Made by a program: the position numbers and the translations under genes. A stretch of 5,356 nt of DNA from Desulfobacterales bacterium. Its GTDB lineage: Bacteria > Desulfobacterota > Desulfobacteria > Desulfobacterales > Desulfosalsimonadaceae. Shown here in pieces: positions 4,409 to 5,356 of the stretch (position 1 is the first letter of the stretch; every line of letters begins with the position of its first letter). The stretch is from the NCBI GenBank assembly GCA_018334855.1, contig JAGXLE010000116.1:1-5356 (forward strand), given 5' to 3'. Under the pieces are notes generated by a model. It was given only the letters and a program-made list of their open reading frames with translations, had not been told where the DNA came from and made no database searches.

Positions 4409-5356
4409 ATGACAGATAGTGAAAAACCCCGTGATCCTGAAAAGGAAAAGCGCAAGATCAAGACCGTTTCCAGGATGAAGGAGATAATGACCAATTACTA
4501 CATGGAGGCCAAGACTGCCTGTGAACAGGGACGAAAAGTGGCATGGATAACCAGCGGCGGGCCGGTGGAGCCGCTGATCGCCATGGATGTCATTCCGGTG
4601 TATCCCGAAAATCACGGCGCCATGATAGGTGCCTCCAAGATGGGAGGACAGCTTTGCGAAAAAGCCGAAGAGATGGGATATTCCAGGGACCTGTGTTCCT
4701 ATGCCCGTTCGGATATAGCCGATTCCGTGGTCAGGGAAGGCCCCATAGGCGGGCTTCCTGAGCCCGACATGCTGGTATGCTGCAACAACATCTGCGGCAC
4801 GGTGCTGAAGTGGTACGAGACAGCAGCCAGGTATTTCAACGTGCCGCTTTTCATACTCGACACCCCTTTTGTTCACAGGGAGTTTTCAGAAGAAGCCAGA
4901 AAGTACGTGCTTGCCCAGATAAATGAATACGTGGAGTTTCTGGAAACCCACTGCGGGAAAAAAATGGATCATGACCGAATGGAAGAGGTGGGCCGTTTGT
5001 CTGTGGAGGGAACACAGCTGTGGCAGGCCGTGCTTGACACTTGTGCCGCCAGACCGTCTCCCATGACCGCTTTTGATGCTTTCTTCCACCTGGCCCTGAT
5101 TGTAACCCTCAGAGGCAAACAGATTACGGTCGATTACTACCGTGAGCTGCTCGATGAATTAAATGACCGGATTTCGCAGGGCATAGCCATGGTCCCCAAC
5201 GAGAAGTACCGGCTGCTTTGGGACAATCTGCCTGTCTGGTACCGCACCAGGTGGCTTTCTGACAAATTTGCCTCACATGATGCAGCCCTGGTGGCAGATA
5301 CCTATACCTCGGCCTGGAGCGGGATGCTGCCGGACATGAACGGGCAGTCCTTTCTC
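4409..5356 (+). CDS. BcrB/BzdO-like subunit, cut by the window end
   Basis: The first 316 residues of an open frame that continues past the right edge. The BcrB family is usually about 430-440 residues, so roughly a quarter is missing. Signatures are VAWITSGGPVEPLIAMDVIP (44-63), PVYPENHGAMIGA (63-75), the DLCSYARSD region (94-102, C96), MLVCCNNICGTVLKWYE (121-137; C124, C125, C129), the IVTLRGKQ region (231-238) and ALVADTYTSAWSG (293-305). C96 and the CCNNIC cysteines are the likely cluster ligands. An extra charged, Lys/Glu-rich head (4-18) precedes the conserved part. It would form the heterodimeric reductase core with the preceding gene product; the subunit order matches bcrCB and bzdNO. 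No coding shift or stop is seen. The 71-base gap before it shows no terminator, so one transcript is likely. Which acyl-CoA is reduced or dehydrated is not determined. Confidence 0.87.
   Translation, partial: MTDSEKPRDPEKEKRKIKTVSRMKEIMTNYYMEAKTACEQGRKVAWITSGGPVEPLIAMDVIPVYPENHGAMIGASKMGGQLCEKAEEMGYSRDLCSYARSDIADSVVREGPIGGLPEPDMLVCCNNICGTVLKWYETAARYFNVPLFILDTPFVHREFSEEARKYVLAQINEYVEFLETHCGKKMDHDRMEEVGRLSVEGTQLWQAVLDTCAARPSPMTAFDAFFHLALIVTLRGKQITVDYYRELLDELNDRISQGIAMVPNEKYRLLWDNLPVWYRTRWLSDKFASHDAALVADTYTSAWSGMLPDMNGQSFL

Noticed and set aside
4388..4876. A 162-residue minus-strand open frame
   Set aside because: It is antisense to the BcrB-like gene, whose conserved cysteine motifs show the true coding strand.

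Overview
The window reads as chromosomal DNA of a strictly anaerobic bacterium. The main evidence is a pair of subunits of the ATP-driven 2-hydroxyacyl-CoA dehydratase / class I benzoyl-CoA reductase superfamily and a radical SAM protein, both oxygen-sensitive iron-sulfur systems. Promoters look sigma70-like and several genes have good purine-rich ribosome binding sites. A sulfate-reducing or syntrophic member of the Desulfobacterota or of the Peptococcaceae-type Clostridia would fit. The sequence alone does not decide between them.

Layout. At the left (172-474, +) is a short gene with its own promoter. It encodes a 100-residue protein with a histidine-rich head and a small helical domain, probably a metal-binding or metal-storage protein. 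It converges on a three-gene minus-strand cluster read from about 2.94 kb leftwards: a DNA-binding protein with a winged-helix-like N-terminus and an AT-hook-like motif (2831-2232), an Mth938-like domain protein (2184-1840) and an unusual radical SAM protein with a long N-terminal extension (1804-530).

A 381-base AT-rich divergent control region (2832-3212) separates this cluster from a plus-strand operon. That operon has a BcrC/BzdN-like subunit (3213-4337) followed by a BcrB/BzdO-like subunit (4409 to beyond the window end). The C-then-B order matches known benzoyl-CoA reductase operons (bcrCBAD, bzdNOPQ), so the ATPase/activator genes would be expected just past the right edge.

The most interesting structure is in the divergent region. 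Each side has a TTGACA promoter candidate, and just downstream of each predicted start lie two GAACAA elements pointing in the direction of transcription. On the plus side they sit inside a 19-base tandem repeat. A fifth copy lies between the promoters. This mirrored arrangement suggests that one factor, plausibly the DNA-binding protein encoded next door, controls both transcripts. That is inference. How the radical SAM and Mth938-like proteins relate to the reductase is not known from sequence; shared control would link them. No RNA genes, insertion sequences or CRISPR arrays were found.
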